Shown here piece after piece: positions 1-10,226 of a stretch of 54,362 nucleotides of DNA. A program made the translations under genes and the position numbers. Source of the DNA: Pseudomonadales bacterium (GTDB lineage: Bacteria > Pseudomonadota > Gammaproteobacteria > Pseudomonadales > Azotimanducaceae); the NCBI GenBank assembly GCA_029246605.1, contig JAQWMV010000108.1, forward strand, positions 1-54,362, in the 5' to 3' direction. The notes beneath the pieces were generated by a model, which was given only the letters and a program-made list of their open reading frames with translations, ran no database searches and was not told the DNA's origin. Numbering within the stretch: position 1 is the stretch's first letter; each line of letters opens with the position of its first letter.

Positions 1-24
1 CTGGATAATCCTTAAGGAGGAAAC

Positions 25-807
25 ATGTGGCACTACCCGGAATTTGATCCGGTATTCTTACAACTGGGCCCGGTCGCTATCCATTGGTACGCCATTACCT
101 ATATGGTGGGTATCGTTCTTGTATGGTGGACCGTCAGCGTAAGAAACAGACGTTACGCCATGGGTTGGAGTAAGGATGCGTTATCCGATTTGATCTTTGT
201 TTATGGAATCCTTGGCGTGATTCTGGGTGGACGGATAGGGTACATGTTGTTTTATGGTACCGCTGATCTGATCGCCAACCCACTTAATCTGCTTAAAGTT
301 TGGCAGGGTGGCATGTCATTTCATGGTGGCATGCTGGGGGTTTTTATTGCCGCACTGGTATACGCCAGACGCCATCAGCTTAGTGTTTTTCCCATAATAG
401 ATTTCGTAGCACCGAGTATTCCGCTGGCGCTAGGCTGTGGCAGAATTGGGAATTTCATTAATGGAGAACTTCCCGGGCGGGCATCGGAGTTGCCATGGGC
501 TGTTATCTATCCAGGTGACTACATTGCCCGACATCCTTCGAGTCTCTATCAGGCAATGGCGGAAGGTCTGGTGTTGTTCGGTATCTTATGGATTTATGCT
601 GCAAGACCTAGACCTACGATGGCGGTATCGGGTGCCTTTTTAGTAGGCTATGGACTGCTGCGATTGTTGACAGAGTTTTTTCGGGAGCCTGATGCGCATA
701 TGGGATTCGTAGCATTCGGCTGGATCACCACGGGCCAACTGCTATCCTTACCCATGTTGATTCTTGGTGTTGGGCTTATATCCTTTGGGTACGTAGATAA
801 GCGCTAA
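25..807 (+). CDS. lgt: Prolipoprotein diacylglyceryl transferase
   Basis: 260 aa multi-pass protein with Lgt motifs (HWYAITYMVG, GGRIGYMLFY, GRIGNFINGELPGR); AGGAGG ribosome-binding site just upstream of the ATG. Confidence 0.97.
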   Translation: MWHYPEFDPVFLQLGPVAIHWYAITYMVGIVLVWWTVSVRNRRYAMGWSKDALSDLIFVYGILGVILGGRIGYMLFYGTADLIANPLNLLKVWQGGMSFHGGMLGVFIAALVYARRHQLSVFPIIDFVAPSIPLALGCGRIGNFINGELPGRASELPWAVIYPGDYIARHPSSLYQAMAEGLVLFGILWIYAARPRPTMAVSGAFLVGYGLLRLLTEFFREPDAHMGFVAFGWITTGQLLSLPMLILGVGLISFGYVDKR

Positions 808-833
808 AACAAAAATGAGGAGCACTACATAAG

Positions 834-2018
834 ATGATTATTAAGCCTCGGATAAAAGGTTTTCTATGCACCACGTCACATCCTACCGGGTGCGAAATGG
901 ATGTTGCCGAGCAGATAGCTCATGTTAAGCGCGAGGGCCCGATTGTAGGTGGACCAGGGCGCGTACTGGTTATTGGTGCATCCGGTGGCTATGGCTTGGC
1001 TTCACGTATTACAGCGGCTTTTGGTTGTGGTGCTGCAACGTTTGGGGCTTTTTTTGAGCGACCGGCGGTTAAGAATAGAACTGCTTCTCCAGGTTGGTAT
1101 AAGTCCGCTGCTTTTACGAGGCAGGCGGAAGCCGCCGGGTTATACGCGCGCAATATCAACGGTGATGCCTTCGCGGAGGATTTTAAACAACGCACTATTG
1201 AAAGGATCAAAGCAGACCTCGGACAGGTAGACATGGTTATTTATTCACTCGCGGCACCAACGCGGACGATGGCGGATGGCACCGTCTATCGCTCAGCGTT
1301 AAAGCCCATTGGTCAGCCGTTCGATGGTGTCACTATCGATATTAATACTTCAGAGATTCGTCCGGTAAGTCTCGACCCAGCCAATGATCTGGAAACTACC
1401 GATACCGTCAAGGTCATGGGCGGAGAAGATTGGGAGCTCTGGATTCAAGCACTGCTTGACGCAGATGTTCTGGCCAAGGGTTGCATCACGACAAACTATA
1501 CGTATCTCGGTAGTGAAGTGACCTGGCCAATTTATTATCACGGCACGATTGGTAAGGCGAAAGAGGATCTGGACCGCGCCGCTGGTGCGCTTGCTGGCAA
1601 GCTGTCGCCTATCAACGGATCGGCGAGGGTTGCGGTGATGAAAGGCGTGTTGACCGGTGCATCTTCAGCAATTCCAGGCATGTCCCTCTATCTGTCTTTG
1701 CTGTTTAAAGCGATGAAAGCGGCAGGCAACCATGAGGGTTGTATCGAACAGACTACCCGTTTGTTTGCGAGCCGCCTTTTTGGTCAGACAGCGCTGGATG
1801 AAGCCGGCAGAATTCGTATGGATGACTGGGAGTTATCTGATGAAATTCAATCCTATGTTAGGGAGAACTGGTCGACGATAAATGCCGAAACTCTTACCGA
1901 GTTGTCAGATTTTGAAGGCTATAGAACGGCTTTTCTGCAACTCCATGGGTTTGGGTTTGCCGGAGTAGACTATGATGCAGAGGTTGACCAAGCCGTTGAC
2001 ATGTCTCTTGTGGAGTAA
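834..2018 (+). CDS. fabV: Trans-2-enoyl-CoA/ACP reductase, FabV family
   Basis: 394 aa; N-terminus MIIKPRIKGFLCTTSHPTGC and nucleotide-binding GASGGYGLASRI typical of FabV. Confidence 0.95.
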   Translation: MIIKPRIKGFLCTTSHPTGCEMDVAEQIAHVKREGPIVGGPGRVLVIGASGGYGLASRITAAFGCGAATFGAFFERPAVKNRTASPGWYKSAAFTRQAEAAGLYARNINGDAFAEDFKQRTIERIKADLGQVDMVIYSLAAPTRTMADGTVYRSALKPIGQPFDGVTIDINTSEIRPVSLDPANDLETTDTVKVMGGEDWELWIQALLDADVLAKGCITTNYTYLGSEVTWPIYYHGTIGKAKEDLDRAAGALAGKLSPINGSARVAVMKGVLTGASSAIPGMSLYLSLLFKAMKAAGNHEGCIEQTTRLFASRLFGQTALDEAGRIRMDDWELSDEIQSYVRENWSTINAETLTELSDFEGYRTAFLQLHGFGFAGVDYDAEVDQAVDMSLVE

Positions 2019-2103
2019 CACCTAAATACCCCAGGGCTAGTATCACTCACAAATTTGAGAGATTCATCCTCGCCTCGCGGTTCAAATCCCTGAACAATGC
2101 GGT

Positions 2104-3303
2104 ATGGACAGCAATCGACTCATTCAGTTTATCTATCGCCCTCGAGTCGCAGTATATCTGGGCGTGGCGGTAACACTGCTGGTTTCCAACACCATTGTCG
2201 CTGAAACAGTTCGCTGGCTTCTGATTATTGCTGTCGTCGTTTTTCCTCATGTCGCCTTTCGGCTGAGTCGTCGCTATTTCAATCATGCGAAAGGTGCCAG
2301 ATTCTCGATGCTGGCTGATGGCTTTTTGGTTGGGGTTCTTATTGTTGCCATGAACTTTAACCTTTTAGTGAGTGTATGCATGGTCACTTGCCTTGTGATG
2401 GGCACATTACTCATTTGTCCTCCGGTAATGCTGCTAGTGAATCTTGCGATCGTTGGTGGGATCTGTGCCGCTTTCTTTACCCCCGAACACGCGGTCGTGG
2501 GTTCCTGGATCCAAGAAGCCATCAGCGTTTTCGTTTTACCGGGGTTCAACGGATTGGTGGTCTTCTTGTGCTTTCGTTACACATCTACGCTGGTGGATGT
2601 GCAGCCATCGGCTGGCAAGCAACATGCGTTGCTTAAGCACCGAATACGACCTTACGTTTCTGACCAGGTACTGTTTTCGATCACCGAGGATCAGGCTATT
2701 GCCAGCAGTCGTAAGCACCTGACAGTATTTTTTTCTGACATAGAGGGCGTCACCCGTCTAATGGACCAACTGAATGAAAATACCATTACACGCTTGCTCA
2801 ACGAATACCTGAATGAAATGTCAAAGATAGCACGTCGGTATGGTGGAACTGTCGATAAGTACATGGGCGATGGTGTGATGGTGCTATTCGGACAGTCGAA
2901 GGATGTCAGCCATGATGCAATCAGTTGTGTAAAGATGGCGCTGGCCATGCGGGATAAGTTAGCTGAGCTGGCATTAAGTTGGCAGTGCTTTGGGCGCGAT
3001 TTACATATCCGTATTGGAATTCATTCGGGATTCTGCACTGTGGGTAAATTTTGATCAGCCGCACGTATGGAGTATACGGCTATTGGCAGTACAGTGAATC
3101 GGGCCAGCCGACTTGAAGGGTTTGCCGATACAGACGAGATTCTGATCTCAAGTGCTACCTATAAACTGGTACTGGCAGAAATAATCTGCCACGCAAAACC
3201 ACCGGTCAGAGTCAAAGGCATAGACACGCCCATAGATATATATTCAGTCAATTCAACAAAGCCAAAGCAGATTCCACTAGGTAACGTCAGACTACTTAAT
3301 TAA
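2104..3303 (+). pseudogene. Class III adenylate cyclase with N-terminal membrane domain, interrupted by an in-frame TGA at 3052-3054
   Basis: ORFs 2104..3054 and 3067..3303 are in the same frame; together they read ...FFSDIEGVTRL...GGTVDKYMGDGVMVLFG...GIHSGFCTVGKF*SAARMEYTAIGSTVNRASRLEG..., a CyaB-like cyclase with one stop codon. Confidence 0.85.
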
Positions 3304-3336
3304 CACAAGGTATAATGAGGTTTTTTTGGACGAAAA

Positions 3337-4371
3337 ATGCAATCGCAACTTGAAAACTCCTTGTTCCTGAAAGCGTGCAGAGGAGAACCTACAGAGAGGA
3401 CTCCAATTTGGCTTTACCGACAAGCGGGTCGATATATGCCGGAGTATCATGCTGTTAAAGGTAATACACCGAGCCTTGATTTTTTTAAGACCCCGACATT
3501 GGCGGCAAAGGTTACCTGTGATGCGCAGCGAATTCTTGGTGTAGATGCAGCGATCCTATTTGCTGATTTGCTACCTATACTTGAACCTATGGGGTTGGAT
3601 TTGGACTACCTGCCGGGTATTGGTCCTAATATCAGCAACCCAGTCCGTGATCATGGTGATATTGATAACCTGAAAGTTACCCGCGCTGCAGACACCTTAG
3701 CCTATATTAGCGAGACTATTAGTCTTGCGAGACAGGAGTTACCGGACGACATTCCTCTCATTGGCTTTGCTGGTGCGCCCTTTACGTTGGCGTCATATGC
3801 GATAGAAGGTAAGGGATCAAGGAACTACGTTCATGTTAAGAAGCTCATGTATTCAGATCCTGAGGCATGGCGGACAGTGATGGAGAAAGTGACGGATGTT
3901 GTTATCGACTATCTAGATCTTCAAATTGCGTCGGGGGTTCAGGCGGTGCAGCTCTTTGACAGTTGGGTAGGGTGTCTTACTCCCGAGGCGTATCGACATT
4001 TTGTTTTGCCGCATAGTAAGCGCTTGATACAGGCTGTGTCGGGTAAAGTACCGGTGATTCACTTTGGCACAGGTAACCCGGCATTACTGCCGCTAATGAA
4101 TGAGGCAGGCGCAGATGTGCTGGGAATAGATTGGCGAGCACCTTTAATGGATAGTTGGCGCGCTCTAGGTACCAAAGCGGTTCAGGGTAATCTTGATCCA
4201 ATTATTCTATGTGCCGAAGAAAGTGTAGTGATACGGGAAGCAACCGCGTTGCTCGATAGCGTAGGTGGTAGACCTGGCCATATATTTAACCTTGGTCACG
4301 GCATTATTCCGGATGTACCCGTAGAAAATGTAAAGACGCTGGTGAGGACGGTACAGGAGTATCAGTGTTAG
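3337..4371 (+). CDS. hemE: Uroporphyrinogen decarboxylase
   Basis: 344 aa; TPIWLYRQAGRYMPEY, GFAGAPFTLASYAIEG, FNLGHGIIPDVPVENV. Confidence 0.97.
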   Translation: MQSQLENSLFLKACRGEPTERTPIWLYRQAGRYMPEYHAVKGNTPSLDFFKTPTLAAKVTCDAQRILGVDAAILFADLLPILEPMGLDLDYLPGIGPNISNPVRDHGDIDNLKVTRAADTLAYISETISLARQELPDDIPLIGFAGAPFTLASYAIEGKGSRNYVHVKKLMYSDPEAWRTVMEKVTDVVIDYLDLQIASGVQAVQLFDSWVGCLTPEAYRHFVLPHSKRLIQAVSGKVPVIHFGTGNPALLPLMNEAGADVLGIDWRAPLMDSWRALGTKAVQGNLDPIILCAEESVVIREATALLDSVGGRPGHIFNLGHGIIPDVPVENVKTLVRTVQEYQC

Positions 4372-4374
4372 CTT

Positions 4375-5658
4375 TTACAGAGCCTTTTTCAGATACTTCG
4401 AATTTCTCTGAAAATTGTAGAAACGATCTTCAGGCAATGTGTCGATAGGTAGTTCTTCAAAGCCTCGTTCGATAAACCAATGTACAGCCTGCGTGGTGAG
4501 TACGAACAAAGATTTAAGGCCCAAGTCTCGAGCGCTGGACTCGATACTCTGCAGCAGTAACTCACCACGATTGTCATTTCGGTATTCTGGATGCGTCGCG
4601 AGGCACGCGAGCTCTCCCTGCGATTGAAATGGATACAACGCCGCACATGCGACGATCATGCCGTCGCGTTCTATGATCCTGAAGTGGTCCAATTCTGATT
4701 CAATAAGCTCTCTTGAACGTTTTACTAGGATGCCCTCATGTTCAAGTGGACTAATCAGTTCGATGATGCCGGCAACGTCGTCCGGTCTTGCGGTCCTCAG
4801 TTTTTCATAACTTTCTTGAATAATCTGTGTGCCGGAACCATCACGGGTGAACAATTCTTCCAGTAATGCACCATCACTTTTGTAGTTGATTACATGGCAT
4901 CGCTTTACCCCGCTAAGACATGCAGCGATAGAAAGTTTGGCTAGATTTTGATGCTCGGGATCCTGAAAGGATAAATCATTCACCTCGGTTATTTCGTTAA
5001 TCAACACGCCATCGTGATCGCGAATACCGTCATCAGAAGAAAAATAGATAAGTTTTTCAGCTTCTAGTGTACGGGCGACGTTGTGGGCAAGCTGACGGGC
5101 ATCGAGTACAAAAGTTTCCCCCGATGGGGAATGACCAATTGGGGAAACAACAACGATTGCCTGGTGCTCAAGTTGACTGACAATGGCGGCCTTGTTAACT
5201 CTTCGCGTTGTTCCTGTATGGTGAAAGTCAGTCCCATCCATGATGCCCATGGGCTTGGCAGTGACAAAATTTCCACCAGTTACCAGCATTTGGGTATGAA
5301 TCGATGCGTGGCCCTTCGATAGACTAGCCTCGATTCGAGTTCGTGTGGTGCCGATTGGCGCCAAGATCTTAGCTAGGATTTCCGGCGTTGTAACCGGTGT
5401 GTTGCCAGACATCGGCCATTGCACGTGTTGCTCGGTGAGTGATTGAGTTATTTGCGGATCGGCACCGTGCACGATGACCAGTTTTACACCCAGGCTGTTT
5501 AGTAATGCGATATCGTTGATGAGGTTGCTGTAATTCGCATGCTCAATGGCTTCGCCACCGAGGTAAATGACGAAGGTCTTTGCCCTGTGCGCATTGATGT
5601 AGGGCGATGAATTTCTAAACCACTTGATGTGGTCGTTTTCAGTGCTCATTTCAGACAA
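4375..5658 (-). CDS. argA: Amino-acid N-acetyltransferase (N-acetylglutamate synthase)
   Basis: 427 aa; kinase-like amino-acid-binding domain followed by a C-terminal GNAT domain. Confidence 0.93.
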   Translation of the reverse strand: MSEMSTENDHIKWFRNSSPYINAHRAKTFVIYLGGEAIEHANYSNLINDIALLNSLGVKLVIVHGADPQITQSLTEQHVQWPMSGNTPVTTPEILAKILAPIGTTRTRIEASLSKGHASIHTQMLVTGGNFVTAKPMGIMDGTDFHHTGTTRRVNKAAIVSQLEHQAIVVVSPIGHSPSGETFVLDARQLAHNVARTLEAEKLIYFSSDDGIRDHDGVLINEITEVNDLSFQDPEHQNLAKLSIAACLSGVKRCHVINYKSDGALLEELFTRDGSGTQIIQESYEKLRTARPDDVAGIIELISPLEHEGILVKRSRELIESELDHFRIIERDGMIVACAALYPFQSQGELACLATHPEYRNDNRGELLLQSIESSARDLGLKSLFVLTTQAVHWFIERGFEELPIDTLPEDRFYNFQRNSKYLKKAL

Positions 5659-6791
5659 TACTTTTCTACAAGGGCGCGAATTATAGCAACAGTTGGTGCC
5701 AGTTGGTTAAGTGCTATGTATTCGTTGGGCTGATGGGCCTGGTCAATCGAGCCTGGCCCTAGAACAATCGTCTCGACGCCGAGATCAGAAAGAAACGGCG
5801 CTTCAGTGGCGAAGGCTACCGATTGTGGAACTTTTCCGGTCAGGCCTGTCAGGGTTTCTAGAAGCTCAGTTTTGTCATTTATAAATGGCGCGATGGGCGC
5901 ATGGATAAAATCCAGATTGCGGTATAAACCCTTTATATCCGGAAGTTCCGCTAATCGGGATTGCAACTCTTCAAGTACTTTGTGATTGTCCATCCTAGGT
6001 AACGTTCGAAGGTCCAAAGAGATAGAAACATGATCGCAGATGCGGTTGGGATTGGTGCCGCCATGTATGCATCCAAGATTGATTGTCGGGTAGGACACGT
6101 CGAATCTAGCGTCTTTAAAAGATTGTTGTAGGTATTCTCTGTAATCCTGTAGTTCCTGGATGATGTTTGCACAAGCATCGAGTGCATTAACACCGAGTTC
6201 TGGGTTTGAGGAGTGCCCCGAGTGGCCATCGATGTCAACGCGTAGCATCATCATGCCTTTATGCATGGTTATCGGCGCGAGAGATGTTGGTTCACCGATG
6301 AGAGCGTATCGCGCATTATTGATGTGTTCTCTTTCAAGAGATCGAATGCCACTCATGGTGGATTCTTCATCGGCGGTTGCCAGTACTGTCAATGGATGTT
6401 TGAACTGCCGGTTCTTAAAGGGCGCTATAGCTTCTACAATTAGCGCAAAAAAACTTTTCATGTCGCTGGTTCCCAGTCCATACCAGCGATCGTTTTGTTC
6501 CTTAATTTCGAAGGGGTTTGATTGCCACAGGTTTTCATCAAAGGGCACGGTGTCGGTGTGCCCAGAAAGGATAAGTCCGTCAGGACCTTCACCCTTTGTA
6601 GCGATTAGGTTTAGTTTCCCGGACAAGTCGGGGATAGCATGTGTTGAGACGTTGAGCCCGATTCCATCCAACCAGTCAGCGATCAGGTTTATCACACCCT
6701 CGTTTGAGTGGTCGTATTCCTTAAGCGTACTACTCATAGATGGCTTTGCGATCAACTCGCTGACCATTTCTTTAATGGTTGGTGTGGTCAT
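5646..6791 (-). CDS. argE: Acetylornithine deacetylase
   Basis: 381 aa M20 peptidase family; LSGHTDTVPFD, ATADEESTMSG, GPGSIDQAHQPNEYI; overlaps argA start. Confidence 0.93.
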   Translation of the reverse strand: MTTPTIKEMVSELIAKPSMSSTLKEYDHSNEGVINLIADWLDGIGLNVSTHAIPDLSGKLNLIATKGEGPDGLILSGHTDTVPFDENLWQSNPFEIKEQNDRWYGLGTSDMKSFFALIVEAIAPFKNRQFKHPLTVLATADEESTMSGIRSLEREHINNARYALIGEPTSLAPITMHKGMMMLRVDIDGHSGHSSNPELGVNALDACANIIQELQDYREYLQQSFKDARFDVSYPTINLGCIHGGTNPNRICDHVSISLDLRTLPRMDNHKVLEELQSRLAELPDIKGLYRNLDFIHAPIAPFINDKTELLETLTGLTGKVPQSVAFATEAPFLSDLGVETIVLGPGSIDQAHQPNEYIALNQLAPTVAIIRALVEKYCLK

Positions 6792-6872
6792 AGTGCGAGT
6801 GTAACAGCATGGTTAGACAAGCGGAAAGCAAGGATAAAAAGGTGTAAGCTAGCAGGCACTTCATAGGCAGAC

Positions 6873-7208
6873 TTGGTTGTGAACGACGCGAAGAAACCAG
6901 ACATAACATTAAACTTTCGATCACTCATTAACGATTTGGTCGCTGATGGTCGGATGTCCACTGACTCAGCAGATATGCTGAGTTTGAAAACCACAACGAA
7001 AGAGCATTTGGATTGGCACCCGCTCGAGCGGATCGCAGAAGAGCCCATACCAGATATCAAAAATCCAGGGGACCAACTTTATATTGAAACCTTGACGGCG
7101 TGGCTTTGTGAAAAGTCAGGCCACGAATACTTAAGAATTGATCCCCTAAAAGTAGACACAGCCGTTGTAACGCGGGTGATGTCCTGTGTGTTTGCCAAGC
7201 ATCATTAG
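6873..7208 (+). pseudogene. N-terminal domain relic of a GspE/PulE/PilB-type secretion ATPase
   Basis: 111 aa; LDWHPLERIAEE...DQLYIETLTAWLCEKSGHEYLRIDPLKVDTAVVTRVMSCVFAKHH matches the N-terminal domain of the family; no Walker A/B or ATPase core downstream because glnE begins at 7231. Confidence 0.75.
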
Positions 7209-7230
7209 TTACTGTGTGTTGACGTGACTG

Positions 7231-10053
7231 ATGACTGGAACCGTTGTTAAGGCCAATGTAGCACAGGTGTTCCAGGGAACGCTGGAGGAAACGGTTCTCT
7301 CCGAGCTGCTACGAGTCTGTGAGCTTAGTGAATTTGTGTATCAAAATATCACGCGTTTTCCGGATATGGCGCGTGAACTTTTTAGCCTGCCTCTGGATTC
7401 TCGGGAAGACGGCTGGTACCGCCAGGCTCTCGAACCGTTACTAGCAGAAACCCGGGATGATTTTGATCGACTCCTAAGAGAATTTCGCCGACGGGAAATG
7501 GTACGAATCATCTTCCGCGATTTTTCAAAACGCAGTGATTTGATCGAAACTACTCGTGACCTATCCCTGTTTGCCGCAGCATCGATTGATGTGGCGCTGC
7601 GTTACCATTACCAAAGTTTAAGTCTACGTTTTGGCCTGCCAACTTCCGCTGAGGGGCAGGTACAACAAATGTGTGTGCTTGCTTTAGGTAAGTTGGGTGC
7701 CTTTGAGCTGAATCTATCTTCCGATGTGGATTTGGTCATGCTTTATGACCGGTCTGGTTTTACGGATGGTGAAAAGAAGGTCTCAAATCAGGAGTTTTTT
7801 CTGCGGGTCGCGCAACACCTTATTAAGTCCATAGATGAAAGGAACGCTGATGGTTTTGTGTTTCGTGTAGACATGAGGTTAAGACCCTATGGTGAAAGTA
7901 GCCCGGTGGTAAGCCACTGGGATGCAATGGAGACCTACTTTTTGGAACAGGGCAGAGACTGGGAACGTTACGCCTATATCAAAGCACGTCCCGTCGCAGG
8001 AGATATGCTTCTTGGCGAACGGTTTCTTGACTGGTTAAAACCATTTGTTTATCGACGTCATTTGGACTACGGCGCAATCGATGCGTTGCGCGAGATGAAA
8101 CTACTCATAAACCGGCAGGTGGTCACCAGGGAACAACAAGATGATCTCAAGCTTGGATCCGGTGGCATACGAGAAATTGAATTTATCGCCCAGGCGCACC
8201 AACTTATCTGGGGTGGAACCAATGAGAAGCTTCAAGAGCGGCGTTTGCTTGCAGTATTAAAAATTATGGCTGAGGAACGACTCTTTCCAGCTGAAGAAAT
8301 AGCGGAACTCGAAGCAGCGTATATTTTTCTGCGTAACAGCGAGCATGCGATTCAGGGAGAGAAAGATCGACAAACCCATCTGCTTCCTACTGATAGCAAC
8401 TCAGCGAGTCATCTCGCAGAGGTGATGGCTTTTGACGGTGTTGATGACTACTTGCACGCCCTTCAAGTGCACCGAAATAACGTCCGACGATGTTTTGATA
8501 GTTTTATGAGTGCCAGTGAAGTTGAGCAGGAAGTGTTGCTTGAGGGCAATATGTTTTGGCCAGGCGTATGGCGGGATCCAATGGCCAAGCCAGAGTTGTT
8601 ATCGGGTGCTGGATTTATCGATGTGGATGCTGTTTGCCGGACACTGGTGACATTTGCCGACGAGATGCTGCATCAAGATTTGCCAGGAGTTGTCACTGAA
8701 CGAATCAACAAATTGATGCCGTTATTGCTTAGTCTTGTGTCAAGTCAGGAGAGTCCAGACGAAACTCTGTATAGAGTATTACCCATCGTTGTGGCGATTG
8801 AACGGCGATCCACCTACATTTCATACCTGTTAGAGAACGTTGACGCACTGAAACGCACGATAGAACTCTGTGCCATGAGTCCCTGGGTAGCAACAAAGCT
8901 GAATGATTTTCCGATCCTGTTGTACGAGCTAGCCGATAGAAATATTGATGCATATTCCTTTTCCAGTAGCGATCTGACCCAACAGCTGGAAGAGATGTTG
9001 CTGGTGATAGAGTCGGAAGATTTTGAGTCACAAATGGACACGTTACGTGTTTTCAAAAATGCAGCGGTTTTACGTGTAGCGGTTTCGGAACTTGTGGGGC
9101 ATTTACCCCTGATGAAGGCGTCCGATGCACTGACGAACATCGCTGAAGTCATCCTGCAAAAGTCTCTAGATCTTGCCTGGAGATACCTCGCTGACCGACA
9201 TGGTAATCCAGCTGACCGGGATGGGGTGGAGCAGGAGCGGCAGTTTGCCATCATTGCCTATGGCAAGCTTGGTGGTATAGAACTCGCCTATGGGTCGGAT
9301 CTTGATCTGGTATTTCTATTTGATGCTGATATCCACGGGTCCACAACAGGCGATAAGGAAATCAACAACAATGTATTCTTTGTAAGGTTGGCGCAGAGAA
9401 TTATTCACATTCTAACGAGTTTCACTCGGTTTGGTGCACTCTATGAAGCTGATTTACGTTTGCGACCCGCCGGAAATAAAGGTGCTATGGTATCGACTAT
9501 CGCAAGCTTCGAACGTTATCAATCGGAAGAGGCATGGACCTGGGAACATCAGGCCCTTATTCGGGCGAGGTTTGTTGCCGGTGATGCCACGCTCGCAATT
9601 CAGTTCGAGGCAGTGCGCAAGGCAATTCTACAGAGTCATCGGAATCAACAGGACCTGAAAAAAGATGTAGTAGCGATGCGTGAGAAAATGCGCACCCACT
9701 TGATTGGCGCCAGAGAACAACCGCAATTGTTATCCAGCGTGGATCTAAAGCATGAAATGGGGGCTATTGTTGATATCGAATTTATGGTCCAATACGCCAT
9801 TCTTGCTTGGGCCGAAAAGCATCAGTTGCTAACGCGGTGGACCGATATGATGCGGCTCCTTGACGAGATTCGTGATTTTGAATTGATGCAGGACGACGCC
9901 GTGCAGCTTCTTCAAGAGGCCTATGTTGCGTATCGTTCAGCGGTTCATTATCAGTCGTTGGGTGGTGAGGTGTCGTCTTTCGACACACTGGAAGATTATC
10001 GTCAGGGTGTTTTCGGATTATGGCGAAAAGTTATGTCGCAGGACGAATCATAA
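7231..10053 (+). CDS. glnE: Bifunctional glutamine-synthetase adenylyltransferase/deadenylase
   Basis: 940 aa with two nucleotidyltransferase domains (GKLGAFELNLSSDVDLVMLYD and GKLGGIELAYGSDLDLVFLFD). Confidence 0.97.
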   Translation: MTGTVVKANVAQVFQGTLEETVLSELLRVCELSEFVYQNITRFPDMARELFSLPLDSREDGWYRQALEPLLAETRDDFDRLLREFRRREMVRIIFRDFSKRSDLIETTRDLSLFAAASIDVALRYHYQSLSLRFGLPTSAEGQVQQMCVLALGKLGAFELNLSSDVDLVMLYDRSGFTDGEKKVSNQEFFLRVAQHLIKSIDERNADGFVFRVDMRLRPYGESSPVVSHWDAMETYFLEQGRDWERYAYIKARPVAGDMLLGERFLDWLKPFVYRRHLDYGAIDALREMKLLINRQVVTREQQDDLKLGSGGIREIEFIAQAHQLIWGGTNEKLQERRLLAVLKIMAEERLFPAEEIAELEAAYIFLRNSEHAIQGEKDRQTHLLPTDSNSASHLAEVMAFDGVDDYLHALQVHRNNVRRCFDSFMSASEVEQEVLLEGNMFWPGVWRDPMAKPELLSGAGFIDVDAVCRTLVTFADEMLHQDLPGVVTERINKLMPLLLSLVSSQESPDETLYRVLPIVVAIERRSTYISYLLENVDALKRTIELCAMSPWVATKLNDFPILLYELADRNIDAYSFSSSDLTQQLEEMLLVIESEDFESQMDTLRVFKNAAVLRVAVSELVGHLPLMKASDALTNIAEVILQKSLDLAWRYLADRHGNPADRDGVEQERQFAIIAYGKLGGIELAYGSDLDLVFLFDADIHGSTTGDKEINNNVFFVRLAQRIIHILTSFTRFGALYEADLRLRPAGNKGAMVSTIASFERYQSEEAWTWEHQALIRARFVAGDATLAIQFEAVRKAILQSHRNQQDLKKDVVAMREKMRTHLIGAREQPQLLSSVDLKHEMGAIVDIEFMVQYAILAWAEKHQLLTRWTDMMRLLDEIRDFELMQDDAVQLLQEAYVAYRSAVHYQSLGGEVSSFDTLEDYRQGVFGLWRKVMSQDES

Positions 10054-10070
10054 ACAAGTAGGTAATCAAC

Positions 10071-10217
10071 GTGGATGGAACATTAGCAGATAGGGATGGT
10101 GTTAATTGGATAGATGGGAAACTCGTTTCCTGGCGTGAAATTACTGACAAACTTCAGACTAGTGATCAGGTGATGGGCCGACAGGAGCAGCATGACTGGT
10201 CGATACTGGTCGGCTAA
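10071..10217 (+). pseudogene. ilvE: Internally deleted branched-chain aminotransferase relic
   Basis: GTG-start 48-codon ORF VDGTLADRDGVNWIDGKLVSWREITDKLQTSDQVMGRQEQHDWSILVG*; first half resembles the IlvE N-terminus, second half the IlvE C-terminus (ITEKLQ...GR..H..WL..V); lies between glnE and waaF where ilvE sits in Pseudomonas. Confidence 0.75.
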
Positions 10218-10226
10218 GAAACACTG

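Noticed and set aside
3052-3054. TGA in the cyclase as selenocysteine or general stop-codon reassignment
   Set aside because: Other genes in the window end normally with TGA, TAG and TAA, the replaced residue is a Gly rather than Cys, and hfq uses a different stop (TAG); independent nonsense mutations are simpler.
6160-6804. 214-aa plus-strand ORF antisense to argE
   Set aside because: Lies entirely opposite a clear argE reading frame; composition rich in Ser/Arg/Cys typical of shadow ORFs.
8814-9254. 146-aa minus-strand ORF inside glnE
   Set aside because: Antisense shadow of glnE, Ser/Arg-rich, no independent support.
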